Positions 37,001 through 46,195 of a stretch of DNA of 64,000 nt are shown here, one piece after another. The stretch is from Paenibacillus profundus (GTDB lineage: Bacteria; Bacillota; Bacilli; Paenibacillales; Paenibacillaceae): assembly GCF_021369635.1 (NCBI RefSeq), contig NZ_JAJNBZ010000026.1, positions 1 through 64,000 on the forward strand, in the 5' to 3' direction. The notes below the pieces were generated by a model. The model searched no databases, had not been told where the DNA came from, and saw only the letters and a program-made list of their open reading frames with translations. How positions within the stretch are numbered: the first letter of the stretch is position 1; the number at the start of each line of letters is the position of its first letter. Made by a program: the position numbers and the translations under genes.

Positions 37001-38437
37001 GTGACAAAAACAATAAACTCTAAAAAGATTGGGATTTTCGACGTTCAGTACAGGGCATTGACCATCGGTATTATTTTGACCCTTACTACCGTAGCATTTG
37101 AAGGATTGGCCATTACGACGATAGCGCCTAAACTGGCACAAAGTTTACATGGTATCCATTTATATGGATGGATATTTAGTGCCTTTCTGTTATCTCAAAT
37201 CATAGGCACCATGGTCATGGGACAACAGATTGATAAGCACGGTGTTTTCAAATCGATCATCTCATCTTTTATTATCTTTGTTATAGGTATCATTATTGCG
37301 GCTGTTTCATTTCATATGTACATGCTTATTGCAGGAAGAGCCTTCCAAGGTTTTGGTGCAGGCGCCCTCATAACTTGTGTATACTACAGCGTTACATTAA
37401 GCTATCCTGACTCTCTCAGAACTAAAATTCTAGCTGCATTTTCAATCGCATTTGTTCTACCTGCATTAATTGGCCCCTATGTGGCAGGACTTATAGCTGC
37501 TTATGTGTCATGGAGATTCGTCTTCTGGATTGTTCTTCCTTTGATTGTCCTAGCGTTAAGCTTAACGCTTCCTTCCTTTCGCAACATACCAACTAAAAAC
37601 ACATCAGCTAAAAAAGGCAGTTATAAAGAAATATACGCCATATTACTAGCCATTGGAACGGGCTTGCTGCTATCCGGATTAGGATTTATATCCGATTGGA
37701 AAGGAATTGCGCTTTCTGTTGTTGGAGTTATCATCATGATTCAGCCTTTGCGAAAGCTGCTTCCAGCAGGCACCTTTTTAGTTAAAAGGGGTTTGCCGGC
37801 AACCATTGTTTCTAGAGGGTTATATGTTGCATGCTACTTTGCTACCGAAAGTTTCGTTGTCTTGGCTCTAACCGAAGTTAAAGGTTTATCGGAAGAACTT
37901 GCAGGTTTGATTGTAGCTGCAGGAGCATTAAGTTGGTCAGCCGCAGCGTGGCTGCAATCCCAGCTCGACGAACGAGATCATGGTCAAGGAAGAAAAAAAC
38001 GGGTGATTTTCGGTATAGGGATTATGATCGTTGGGGTAACACTCGTGATAACAGCCATCGGATTTCCAGGCGGCGGGATTGCAATCGCATTGATTTCACA
38101 AATCATTACAGGATTTGGTGTAGGATTAGCCAATCCAACTACGGGAGCGATTGCACTGCAGCATGCTCAGGCAGGGAAGGAAGGAGAGGTATCCGCAACG
38201 ATTCAATTCATTGATTCGTTTAGTATTGGATTGAGCATTGGATTAAGCGGCGCTCTCATAGCCCTAAGCGAGACATTTCAATGGGGGATATTCACCGGAG
38301 TAATGATGGCTTTATCTCTCCAGTTATGTTTCGTGCTTTTAAGCTTGGTGACTTCTTTCCGCATTACAACTCAGATTCACGAAGTGTCTCATCCGCTTTG
38401 CGATGTGAAAGGTTCCGATGTAACGGCTTCATCGTAG
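37001..38437 (+). CDS. MFS drug-efflux-like transporter (DHA2/14-helix type)
   Basis: 478 residues, almost wholly hydrophobic, about 14 predicted helices. MFS motif A-like GQQIDKHGVFKSI after helix 2, RAFQGFGAGALI (motif B) and a motif C-like GPYVAGLIAAYVSWRFVFWI in helix 5, as in EmrB/QacA exporters. Substrate unknown. Start unclear: AGGAGGTGAC at 36996-37005 is a strong SD but the GTG at 37001 lies inside it; the next in-frame codon at a proper distance is ATA (37013). A perfect promoter and repeated sites precede it. Confidence 0.9.
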   Translation: MTKTINSKKIGIFDVQYRALTIGIILTLTTVAFEGLAITTIAPKLAQSLHGIHLYGWIFSAFLLSQIIGTMVMGQQIDKHGVFKSIISSFIIFVIGIIIAAVSFHMYMLIAGRAFQGFGAGALITCVYYSVTLSYPDSLRTKILAAFSIAFVLPALIGPYVAGLIAAYVSWRFVFWIVLPLIVLALSLTLPSFRNIPTKNTSAKKGSYKEIYAILLAIGTGLLLSGLGFISDWKGIALSVVGVIIMIQPLRKLLPAGTFLVKRGLPATIVSRGLYVACYFATESFVVLALTEVKGLSEELAGLIVAAGALSWSAAAWLQSQLDERDHGQGRKKRVIFGIGIMIVGVTLVITAIGFPGGGIAIALISQIITGFGVGLANPTTGAIALQHAQAGKEGEVSATIQFIDSFSIGLSIGLSGALIALSETFQWGIFTGVMMALSLQLCFVLLSLVTSFRITTQIHEVSHPLCDVKGSDVTASS

Positions 38438-38475
38438 TTGATGTTTAATTTATCGGAGGTAGAAAATTTTATTGT

Positions 38476-38577
38476 AAAGCCATATATTCCGCAACTCGAA
38501 GTGCTGCAGCGGGCATTGCCGTGGATAAAAACAAGTTGACGCCTGATGCTTTGAGATCTGCACTATTAGAGGTAATG
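38476..38577 (+). pseudogene. Glycosyltransferase (MGT type) C-terminal scrap
   Basis: One frame reads AGIAVDKNKLTPDALRSALL EVM, the typical end of macrolide-type glycosyltransferases (LGAGI.LD...LTP..LR.A). Only about 30 codons remain, next to the 3' end of the LysR gene. Confidence 0.4.
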
Positions 38578-39471
38578 TTATCTCATATCGTCAAGCGACG
38601 CGGTGAGCATATTCAGAAAATGATTGGCCGTTATGGATAAAGAAATATCTCGGCGCGTCGCGACCGCGATCGAACGCTCCGGGATCGGGTCTGTCAATCG
38701 AAGTTCATATAACTTTTCTTCCTTCAATTCTTGCTTAATGAAGGAGCGCGTCACGAAAGCAGTTCCATAACCGCGATGAGCCAATTCTATTAACATATCC
38801 ATGCTGCTGAGCTCAATGTCCACTTCGGCAGTGACTCCAAGTGAGAAGAGCCATTCTTCGACGTAGCGTCTGGTGCTGCTTCCCTTAGAGAGCAAAAGCA
38901 GCGGTATTTTTATTAATTCCCGGGCAGTAACCGGATGTTCCAGCAGATGTCGATAGGAATGGCCTACAACGAAACAATCTTGAATGGTTGCGAGATGCTT
39001 CACATCGAGCTCATGGTCAGACATTGGGAGATGGACAAATCCCAAATCAATTTGACCGTTTTTTAGCTGTTCTCGAATCTCAGCGCTTCTGCCTTGCGAA
39101 AGACGAATCCGGACTCCTGCATATTGAGCATGAAACTTATCAAGGGGCGGTACTAAAAGGTGCTTGATGATGGGGCCGCTTGCGCCGATTCGAAGTTCTC
39201 CCGCGGAAAGGCGCTTGAGGGAATGCACTTTATCTTCTCCGGCTTGCAGCAACGAGAATGATTGTTCCACATATCCCAGCAATGCCGCACCTTCGGGTGT
39301 CAGCTTCACCCCTTTGGAGAGGCGATCGAACAATTTCACTCCCAAGGAGGCTTCCAATTGCTTAATTGCATAGCTAACCGAAGGTTGAGTAATATGAAGC
39401 TCTTGCGCTGCCTTTGTTAAATTCCCCGCTCTGGCCGTGTATAGGAATATGCGATACCATTCCATATGCAT
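38578..39471 (-). CDS. LysR family transcriptional regulator
   Basis: 297 residues. Winged HTH at 1-60 (GNLTKAAQELHITQPSVSYAIKQLE), then the periplasmic-binding-like effector domain (LRIGASGPIIKHLLVPPL..., LGFVHLPM). Divergent from chorismate synthase, with only 117 bases between starts, so it probably controls aroC and itself. The ATG at 39471 overlaps a second in-frame ATG two codons later; GAGAGG is 11 bases upstream of the first. The effector may be an aromatic pathway intermediate (inference). Confidence 0.92.
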   Translation of the reverse strand: MHMEWYRIFLYTARAGNLTKAAQELHITQPSVSYAIKQLEASLGVKLFDRLSKGVKLTPEGAALLGYVEQSFSLLQAGEDKVHSLKRLSAGELRIGASGPIIKHLLVPPLDKFHAQYAGVRIRLSQGRSAEIREQLKNGQIDLGFVHLPMSDHELDVKHLATIQDCFVVGHSYRHLLEHPVTARELIKIPLLLLSKGSSTRRYVEEWLFSLGVTAEVDIELSSMDMLIELAHRGYGTAFVTRSFIKQELKEEKLYELRLTDPIPERSIAVATRRDISLSITANHFLNMLTASLDDMR

Positions 39472-39588
39472 ATGATATTAATCCTCTCTATGACAAGACT
39501 AGTATATTTGAATTTCATTTATTTCACTGCAGAAATTATAATGAAATCACATGATGGATGTCAACGTAACTATGGGAGGCTCATTGCT
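39472..39588. promoter_or_regulatory. LysR/aroC divergent control region
   Basis: 117 bases. Contains ATTTCA at about 39514 and TGAAAT at about 39542, an interrupted dyad of the T-N11-A style used by LysR proteins, and TATAAT on the plus strand at 39537-39542. Confidence 0.4.
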
Positions 39589-40647
39589 ATGTCTGGAAAT
39601 TCTTTTGGCAATATATTTAAAATCACTACTTTTGGCGAATCGCATGGAGAGGCTGTCGGGGTAGTCGTTGACGGTGTTACTCCTGGCGTGGAAATAGACG
39701 AGCATTACATTCAAGCACAAATGGATCGCAGAAAACCAGGGCAATCTTCCGTTACTACTCCAAGGAAGGAATATGATATTATCCAAATTCTATCTGGCGT
39801 ATTCGAGGGAAAGACAACGGGAACCCCGCTTTTTATTATGCTTCACAATAAAGACATGAGACCCGAAGCCTATGATGATATCAAATATGCATTCCGTCCC
39901 GGACACGCTGATTTTACTTACTTAAAGAAGTACGGCATCCGGGATCACCGGGGCAGCGGGCGAGCTTCCGGCCGAGAGACGGCCGGAAGGGTAGCCGCGG
40001 GAGCTGTGGCGCGCAAATTGCTCGAACATCGAGGGGTGTCTGTCGTGGCCTACACCAAGGAAATCGGCGGTATCAAATGCGATGCATTTATTGAACGTGA
40101 GATTGAACAAAACGCGGTCAGAGCATGCGATCCGGCGGCCGCTCGCAAAATGATCGAGAAAATTCATCATTTGGCCTCCGTTGGCGATAGCTGCGGCGGG
40201 ATTGTGGAGTGTAGAATTAGAGGGGTGAATCCCGGTATAGGCGAGCCAGCGTTCGATAAATTAGACGCGGAGCTTGCTAAAGCAATGCTATCCATCGGAG
40301 CAGTTAAAGGCATAGAGTTCGGCGCCGGTTTTTCAGCCGCGGAAATGCTGGGGAGCGAGCATAACGACCAGATGGACTCCTCCGGTTTTTTGAGCAATCA
40401 TTCGGGCGGGATTATTGGAGGAATAAGCACGGGCAATGAAATTATTTTTAGAGTCGCCGTGAAACCCACTTCTTCGATCTCTCTTCCCCAAAAAACGATG
40501 AATGTGCATGGCGAAGAACAATTGATCGTGACAGAGGGCAGACATGACCCCTGCATATGTCCAAGAATCGTACCTGTTGTGGAAGCAATGGCTTGTCTTG
40601 TCGTTGAAGATCAATATAAGCGTCAAGCTGCCTTGATTCATGCATGA
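39589..40647 (+). CDS. aroC: Chorismate synthase
   Basis: 352 residues. Converts 5-enolpyruvylshikimate-3-phosphate to chorismate with reduced FMN. Signatures are all present: GESHG near the N terminus, RPGHADFTYLKKYG, DHRGSGRASGRETAGRVAAGA, VGDSCGGIVE, GIEFGAGF and GRHDPCICPR. Start ATG at 39589 with GGGAGG 10 bases upstream; the ORF is open further up but reads as non-coding. It stands alone next to a LysR gene instead of in an aro/trp operon, so it may be a second, separately controlled copy. Confidence 0.95.
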   Translation: MSGNSFGNIFKITTFGESHGEAVGVVVDGVTPGVEIDEHYIQAQMDRRKPGQSSVTTPRKEYDIIQILSGVFEGKTTGTPLFIMLHNKDMRPEAYDDIKYAFRPGHADFTYLKKYGIRDHRGSGRASGRETAGRVAAGAVARKLLEHRGVSVVAYTKEIGGIKCDAFIEREIEQNAVRACDPAAARKMIEKIHHLASVGDSCGGIVECRIRGVNPGIGEPAFDKLDAELAKAMLSIGAVKGIEFGAGFSAAEMLGSEHNDQMDSSGFLSNHSGGIIGGISTGNEIIFRVAVKPTSSISLPQKTMNVHGEEQLIVTEGRHDPCICPRIVPVVEAMACLVVEDQYKRQAALIHA

Positions 40648-40924
40648 CAGGATTTATTCCGGAAACTGAACTTGTAATTGTGCAGCAGTAGTCCATACAT
40701 GCCATCCAGTCAAATGCTGGGTGGCATTTTTGCCGTGACCTTATAAGGTTGATACAGCTCTCAGGCGATGCCACGTCATCCTGTGCATCAAGTCACTGTG
40801 ATGATGGAGGGACTGCTGCGAATTGTAAGGGGGATATAATATGGAATTGTACATAGACAATCACCCAATTCAATACACAGTGAATAAGATATCTTAGAGT
40901 ATATTTAAATTGGAGGAATAAGTG

Positions 40925-41395
40925 ATGACTATGTGCAGACATGTATACCCTTATTACGGCGTGAGTCCATCAACAGAACCATATTTATATCCGAGCACCG
41001 AACAGATAACTGAAACAGAATCCCGTGTTGCCAGCCTGCCTGTTTTATCATTTAGTGTCGTTGCTAATGGTTATAGAGGCCTTTTGCAAATTCAAAATAT
41101 TGGCAATGACGGGACTGTTACCGGAACTATATTTGGAGAACCGCTTATTGGTTTTTGGGACGAAAATTCACTTAAGCTCACATTTCAAAGATTGACTACA
41201 AGCAGTCCGACTCCCCAAAACCCTTATCAAGTTCTCAATGCTACTGCAATCCAAATCTATACGGGTTACCTGTTTACGGATGTTACAAATCGATCGCTTT
41301 ACACGCTGGCAGGGTCGTTTGAGGCTTTTCATGGTACTGGAGGCACGGCGTCAAAAACCGTGTTCGGATGGTTTGCTCAAGCCCTACGATCGTAA
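40925..41395 (+). CDS. Small beta-rich protein of unknown function
   Basis: 156 residues, no signal peptide. Starts MTMCRHVYPYYGVSPSTEPY, a Tyr/Pro/Ser-rich leader, then alternating polar/hydrophobic strands with Gly turns (GYRGLLQIQNIGNDGTVTGT, GEPLIGFWDE, YTLAGSFEAFHGTGGT, FGWFAQ). The pattern suggests a beta barrel somewhat like avidin or lipocalin folds, but I cannot place it. ATG at 40925 with GGAGG at 40912-40916. Ends at a shared terminator. Confidence 0.75.
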   Translation: MTMCRHVYPYYGVSPSTEPYLYPSTEQITETESRVASLPVLSFSVVANGYRGLLQIQNIGNDGTVTGTIFGEPLIGFWDENSLKLTFQRLTTSSPTPQNPYQVLNATAIQIYTGYLFTDVTNRSLYTLAGSFEAFHGTGGTASKTVFGWFAQALRS

Positions 41396-41435
41396 CAGAC
41401 TTCCAGCACATAGGCCAGAAGTCCCATCAAGCAGA

Positions 41436-41485
41436 AAGCTCCTCCACCGAGACCAGCTCGGGTGAGGAGCTTCCTATCGTTTTTT
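41436..41485 (+). terminator. Terminator between convergent genes
   Basis: AAGCTCCTC..ACCGAG pairs with CTCGGGT.GAGGAGCTT (one small internal mismatch), then CCTATCGTTTTTT on the plus strand. The T run touches the end of the minus-strand gene. Confidence 0.8.
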
Positions 41486-41488
41486 GGA

Positions 41489-42883
41489 TCAGTCTTCCTG
41501 GTATACGCGATGGCGCACGATATCGCCGGGATGCAAAACAAGCAGAGGTCCCCACGATGGATTCTGATCATGCATCGATTTTAACAGAAGTATCATCCGC
41601 TGAAAAATCATGTCGATTTCCGCATGCTGCACCAAGGCGCCCGTCACGGCGGCCGCGACCACGTGAGCTGCGTAGAATCCAGACCGCATATGTTCAGGCA
41701 GCGGACCCGCGGTGCTCAACAAAGCTCGTAATTGTGCAGTAAGGGACTCGTCCCGATTTCTCCAATTCTGAATTTGGTCCAAACTGTGATTTTCCAGCGT
41801 ATGCAGCTTCGTCGTCATGATGGCGGCGGCCACGATCTTTGCAGACAGCTTGGCTTCCTCAGCGCCGACAACTTTTCCTTCCAGACGGATGTGGGTCAGA
41901 TCTTTGTCCGTTTCTGTCTCGATGAGCTGCTCCCAGATATTAGCCTGGTCGAATTGCAGGATACCTACGGCATAGGCGGCTAAATATCCTCTCAAAATGT
42001 CAGCTGGATGGACGTCAGTCTCCGAACCGATATTTTTGAGCGCGGGAATTCCCGAAGTGGCCGCCCGGATTCCACGGAAATAACCAATCAAACCGATCCC
42101 TGCCGCAGGTCCCAGATTGAGTACCCCTAGGATGTCTGATGCCGTCTCGTCTATACGATGAGCCCAATATTCAGCCAAATCATCTCCGAGATTGTTCGCA
42201 AGAAGAGCCGCTCGTACCGTATCCGCTAATTCTTCAAGCAGTCCCGTATCGGCATGCAAAATATCATGCCCGCCCGTTTCGTGGCCCAAGCTGGACCAGG
42301 CCAGCAGGCCCCGTTGGGCATGAGCGGGAGGAAGACTTACGATACCCGTTTTCAAGCCTATCTGGGCTGTTCCGTCAATCGGGATGGTATACGGACCGAA
42401 TTCCGGCTTCCCCCACTTAACGAGCGGCGGTATCATGCTCAAGTCTGGACGTTTCACTCTCGCTCTGTCTTCAGCGCTTAAAAAACCGTCGTACAGATCG
42501 CTTACCATCTCCTGAAAAGCTTCAGTGGCATCCGCATTGTAGCCTTCACCGTTCTGCAGTATGGTTTGTGCGACATCGAACAGCAGAAAGGCTGGTCCTT
42601 CGCGACGGGGATCGTGAATTAAAATATCGGTGAACCCTTCTGGACCCAGTTGATCCAGCGCTCTAAGGAATGGTTCGACGACTGCGTCCCGGTACAGAAC
42701 AGGCAGCTTTCTGCGTACTGCTTCCAATCTGCCGCGCAGTTGGTGGTAATCCGTCGGGTCAGGCGGGCCGGGAATATTGGAAACGACGGCCTTTCTGACA
42801 TCTTCAACACATTGCGGAAGGTTCCTTATATCGGGTTCGAACGTAACTTCTCCGTTCGTGAGCACATCGTTTCGTTCAAGCAT
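41489..42883 (-). CDS. Putative HExxxH metalloprotein of unknown function
   Basis: 464 residues, no signal peptide. The centre carries WSSLGHETGGHDILHADTG, an HExxxH motif with a further Asp and His, and about 40 residues later DETASDILGVLNLGPAAG, which could give the third metal ligand. Flanking parts are mainly helical (LEELADTVRAALLANNLGDD). It could be a metallopeptidase of a family I do not know, or a non-peptidase metal enzyme such as a vanadium/diiron oxidase-like helical bundle. RBS CGGAGGATGT just before the ATG at 42883. Single gene, convergent with the beta-rich protein. Confidence 0.75.
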   Translation of the reverse strand: MLERNDVLTNGEVTFEPDIRNLPQCVEDVRKAVVSNIPGPPDPTDYHQLRGRLEAVRRKLPVLYRDAVVEPFLRALDQLGPEGFTDILIHDPRREGPAFLLFDVAQTILQNGEGYNADATEAFQEMVSDLYDGFLSAEDRARVKRPDLSMIPPLVKWGKPEFGPYTIPIDGTAQIGLKTGIVSLPPAHAQRGLLAWSSLGHETGGHDILHADTGLLEELADTVRAALLANNLGDDLAEYWAHRIDETASDILGVLNLGPAAGIGLIGYFRGIRAATSGIPALKNIGSETDVHPADILRGYLAAYAVGILQFDQANIWEQLIETETDKDLTHIRLEGKVVGAEEAKLSAKIVAAAIMTTKLHTLENHSLDQIQNWRNRDESLTAQLRALLSTAGPLPEHMRSGFYAAHVVAAAVTGALVQHAEIDMIFQRMILLLKSMHDQNPSWGPLLVLHPGDIVRHRVYQED

Positions 42884-43048
42884 CGTACATCCTCCGTTAT
42901 ATAAGTTTATTTACATATGTAACTTATCCCACATAAATAAAGTTATCCCTAAAAACAGAATACTAGTACAAATATGTAACAGTGAACAAATAGAGTTGTG
43001 CAAATCTCATATCGTCTGCAATGAAACGAATAAAAGTTTTCAGCCGTT

Positions 43049-43630
43049 TTAGGTCCAAATATGCCGTATTTGTTGTACCTCTCCATCTGCAAATTCAATC
43101 AAGAAAACATCAGGATTCGTCAGTTCCATGCACGTCTCGAAACCGAATCGAGCATCGTAACGCTGCAGCAGCAGTGTCATTGTAATCTGGTGGGTAACCA
43201 ATAGATGCGTTTGTTGTTCACCGCCCCGTAAAAGTTGATCTACCAGTTCGCTAACTCGCTGCTGCACCTCGTGATTTGACTCTCCCTGGGGAAATTTCTT
43301 TTCCGGGTGTTCGAAATGCACACGTAATTCGGCCAGGATGGCCCCTATATCTTCATTACGGCTGACATTACCCAAATTCAGCTCCTTTAATTTGTCATTG
43401 ATAGACACCGAAAGCTGTAATTTTTCAGCGATGATGTTCGCCGTTTCACACGCACGACGGTAGGGACTAGAGAGAAGGTTATCTGTACTTCCTACACCTT
43501 GGCGCTGTAAAAACTCACCTAGCAGCTTCGCCTGTTGAACACCTTCTCGCGTAAGAGGCGTGTCGGGATCATTCAATGTCAGGCCCTGTTGGGCCCTACA
43601 ATGGCGTATGACATATAGCTTGGTTGACAT
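43049..43630 (-). CDS. Histidine phosphatase (phosphoglycerate mutase-like)
   Basis: 193 residues. N-terminal RHC motif LYVIRHCRAQQG holds the phosphorylated His; LSSPYRRACETANIIAE has the second Arg; LNLGN holds the acidic residue region; LLVTHQITMTLLL has the second His. Family members dephosphorylate sugar phosphates, nucleotides or cobalamin precursors; no substrate can be named. The start at ATG 43630 keeps the normal family length; a GTG at 43645 abuts the SD AGAGGA. Confidence 0.88.
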   Translation of the reverse strand: MSTKLYVIRHCRAQQGLTLNDPDTPLTREGVQQAKLLGEFLQRQGVGSTDNLLSSPYRRACETANIIAEKLQLSVSINDKLKELNLGNVSRNEDIGAILAELRVHFEHPEKKFPQGESNHEVQQRVSELVDQLLRGGEQQTHLLVTHQITMTLLLQRYDARFGFETCMELTNPDVFLIEFADGEVQQIRHIWT

Positions 43631-43645
43631 CAGGTATTTAGCCAC

Positions 43646-44021
43646 TCCTCTATTTGAAATAAGTATCGTGCTAGACCTATTTTAGACTTGGAGCAGTTAT
43701 TTATTCACGATATATATGTTCGACAATGAGAAAGACGTCAGCAGCGGACTTGGCATGATTGAGACGGCCAATCCTTCAGTTGTTAAAGGATAATTTCAGA
43801 TGGCTCATGGCGTTGTTTATGATCGGAGGCATCGGCATGTTTATGCTGTTTGGGCTGTGATTTTGTTGCCGATGATATTGCGAATTCGAATCCGCGGTTG
43901 TTGCTGGTTCGTTTTTGGTATTTTCATTATTATGCATGCCACTTGATTTTGCTTTGCTTTGCGTGTAATATTTACTTACCGGTAGGTAAGTGAAATTTGA
44001 TTCATCAGAAAGAGGGATTAC
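43646..44021. other. Intergenic region upstream of the DUF418 gene
   Basis: No gene seen apart from a short hydrophobic ORF-like scrap (about 43797-43860, MALFMIGGIGMFMLFGL) without a start context. The downstream part holds the TetR operator at 43974-43991. Confidence 0.4.
43974..43991. promoter_or_regulatory. TetR operator upstream of the DUF418 gene
   Basis: ACTTACC-GGTA-GGTAAGT: two perfect 7-base arms around GGTA, 30 bases before the DUF418 start. It shares ACTTACCGGTA with the perfect palindrome at 45815-45830 in front of the tetR gene. Confidence 0.7.
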
Positions 44022-45104
44022 ATGAGCGCACCTTCGTCAAGAATTGTTGGATTTGACATAGCAAGGGCATTCGCGATGCTAGGCATGATGATTGTGAATT
44101 TTAAGACAGTAATGAATGCAGGCGAAAATGGACCCGGTTGGCTTATTGCCTTTGCAGGCTTGTTTGAAGGAAGGGCATCTGCTGTATTTGTCGTGTTAGC
44201 AGGGGTTGGAATTTCATTAATGACTAGGAAAGCAAGAACCTCTAATAATCCTTTACTCATTCAAGATTATAGACAAACCATCTGGAAGCGTTCTTTGTTT
44301 TTATTCAGTGTAGGAATGCTGCTGTACCTCTTTGGTTGGAGCGGAGACATTTTACATTATTACGGCCTGTATATGCTGATTGCCTCCTTTTTCATCTTGT
44401 CCTCGAACAAGACGATCCTTACAGCTTTTCTGGGTTTTCTGTTCACCGCTCAACTTATGCAGATCGCGCTTAATTATTGGCAAGGCTGGAACCCGTTGCT
44501 GCCATTTATGGATTATTTGGATTTTTGGACAATCAAAGGATTCCTTCGCAATTTGCTGTACAACGGATATCATCCGCTGTTTCCATGGTTCTGCTTCTTC
44601 CTGCTTGGCATGTGGTTGGGGAGACAGAATGTAATGGACCGTGCTTACCGCAAAAAAATCGTATGTTACTCGATAATAACAGCTGTCGTCTTGGAGGCTC
44701 TTGCTTTTTATCTCATCAAGGTTTCCAGCTCGGCCATCGGACTCGATGCAGCACAATTTCTGTTTTCAACCAAGACTTATCCGCCTAATCTATTTTATAT
44801 ATTATCCAGTTCAAGCACAGCGGTAGCAGTGATTGTTGTCTGTATCTATTTCGCCGAAAAATTCACCGATCACTGGTTTACCATCACGATGGTCAGGACT
44901 GGTCAGCTGGCGCTGACGCATTATATAAGCCATGTATTTATAGGGATAGGTCTATTGGCACTCCTAGGAAAGTTAGAAAATCAGACACTCGCGTTTTCGA
45001 TCCTTTATTCGCTCGCATTCTTTTCCGCAAGCGCTTTGTTATCGTACATTTGGAGAAGCAGATTTACACGAGGGCCGCTTGAAGCCTTGATGAGAAAAAT
45101 CTAA
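44022..45104 (+). CDS. DUF418 (YeiB-type) multi-pass membrane protein
   Basis: 360 residues with about ten hydrophobic helices. The start SSRIVGFDIARAFAMLGMMIVN and the C-terminal TGQLALTHYISHVFIG plus FSASALLSYIWRSRFTRGPLEALMR are the DUF418 signature. The family belongs to acyltransferase-3-like membrane proteins; no substrate is known. RBS AGAGGG just upstream. Controlled by a dyad identical in core to the one before the tetR gene 700 bases downstream, so it is the likely target of that repressor. Confidence 0.88.
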   Translation: MSAPSSRIVGFDIARAFAMLGMMIVNFKTVMNAGENGPGWLIAFAGLFEGRASAVFVVLAGVGISLMTRKARTSNNPLLIQDYRQTIWKRSLFLFSVGMLLYLFGWSGDILHYYGLYMLIASFFILSSNKTILTAFLGFLFTAQLMQIALNYWQGWNPLLPFMDYLDFWTIKGFLRNLLYNGYHPLFPWFCFFLLGMWLGRQNVMDRAYRKKIVCYSIITAVVLEALAFYLIKVSSSAIGLDAAQFLFSTKTYPPNLFYILSSSSTAVAVIVVCIYFAEKFTDHWFTITMVRTGQLALTHYISHVFIGIGLLALLGKLENQTLAFSILYSLAFFSASALLSYIWRSRFTRGPLEALMRKI

Positions 45105-45116
45105 CGAAACAAAAAG

Positions 45117-45172
45117 CGGGGGAGTCCCTTAAGTAGAAAAACTACTTTTGAGACTGCCCCTGCGCTTTGCAA
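45117..45172. terminator. Bidirectional terminator between DUF418 and tetR
   Basis: AGCGGGGGAGTC pairs with GACTGCCCCTGCGCT (small bulge), with an inner AAGTAG/CTACTT stem. Confidence 0.65.
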
Positions 45173-45205
45173 ATGACATTTTAAACGATGCTCTGGCTAT
45201 CGAGA

Positions 45206-45787
45206 TTAATCTTCACTTTTGAGCACATTATGGACGGCTTCAGCCCAAATCTCATTGTAATCGATTTTGAATCCCATGAGCATATAATTGCCGATGTTAT
45301 CAATAACCATCGAGAGTAATTGTGCCTTGGTTGTCAGCTTCTCATTCGTAACGACTCCGAATTGCGCACCTTTCGTTAATAAGTCAACGAACCCGTTCAT
45401 GAACCCTTCTGTTATGCTGTAAAACGTTTGGCGATATTTTTCATTTCGGATGGAAACCAAGATATACTCGTTAATGACCCGAGAGAAAAAAGCATCATTC
45501 TCTTGATCCTGAATCATTTTAAAGCCATCGGACAACAACTTCGCTTGGAAATTATTTTTCGTATATGCTTCAATCGTAAAACACTTTGCAAAATCGATTT
45601 CTTTACATATTTCCTCGAACAGAAAATCCACTAGTTCTTCTTTAGAGCTAAAATAATAATAGACGGCCGGTTTGGTAATACCTACTTCCTTGGCAATCAT
45701 GGCCATACTTGTCTTATCAATCCCATGCTCGGCAAAAAGGGCGTAGGTGGTGTCTACGATTCTTTTGTAAGTCTCCGTATTGTTCAC
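45206..45787 (-). CDS. TetR family regulator of the DUF418 gene
   Basis: 193 residues. HTH at about 10-55 (YALFAEHGIDKTSMAMIAKEVGITKPAVYYYF), then a helical ligand domain. A perfect 16-base palindrome sits 28 bases upstream of its start and a related dyad precedes the convergent DUF418 gene, so it probably represses both. Ligand unknown. Confidence 0.9.
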   Translation of the reverse strand: MNNTETYKRIVDTTYALFAEHGIDKTSMAMIAKEVGITKPAVYYYFSSKEELVDFLFEEICKEIDFAKCFTIEAYTKNNFQAKLLSDGFKMIQDQENDAFFSRVINEYILVSIRNEKYRQTFYSITEGFMNGFVDLLTKGAQFGVVTNEKLTTKAQLLSMVIDNIGNYMLMGFKIDYNEIWAEAVHNVLKSED

Positions 45788-45814
45788 AGACTGGGCTCCT
45801 TCTTCTTCTGTTAA

Positions 45815-45830
45815 TACTTACCGGTAAGTA
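45815..45830. promoter_or_regulatory. TetR autoregulatory operator
   Basis: TACTTACCGGTAAGTA, a perfect 16-base palindrome directly upstream of the minus-strand tetR gene. Confidence 0.75.
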
Positions 45831-45870
45831 AAGAATACAAAAAATAAAAAACAAACGCAAGTTCAGAGCA

Positions 45871-45975
45871 ATCCCTTCCTTTATGGAGAAGGTGGCGGAT
45901 GAGTCCGGATTGGGGAAGCTTTTTATGAGAACGACAGGTCTGACTCCTCTGCAATATTCCAATCAGACAAGATGA
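45871..45975 (+). pseudogene. AraC-type regulator, C-terminal scrap
   Basis: An open frame without a start reads MEKVADESGLGKLFMRTTGL TPLQY, ending at TGA 45973-45975. The F.R.TGLTPLQY pattern is the second HTH of AraC-family regulators; the rest of the gene is gone. Confidence 0.45.
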
Positions 45976-45982
45976 AACTAAG

Positions 45983-46021
45983 GCCGCTTCCCGGAATTTT
46001 AACCAGGGAACGGCTTTTTTG
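45983..46021 (+). terminator. Rho-independent terminator
   Basis: GCCGCTTCCCGG pairs with CCAGGGAACGGC (two mismatches), then TTTTTT. It may be the surviving terminator of the AraC-like remnant. Confidence 0.75.
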
Positions 46022-46195
46022 CAATCCATACATTTGTCGGGGAATTATAGAAACGCCGTTCGCTCTGCAAGCAACGAATGGTTGCTCAGCCTAAGCAAGT
46101 TCAACGTCCTTTCTCCAATCGTAAGTTTGTTCCATTATGGTATAATTGCTACATATAAACAGCACTATGAATATTAAAAAGAGGAGCTGGTTATC

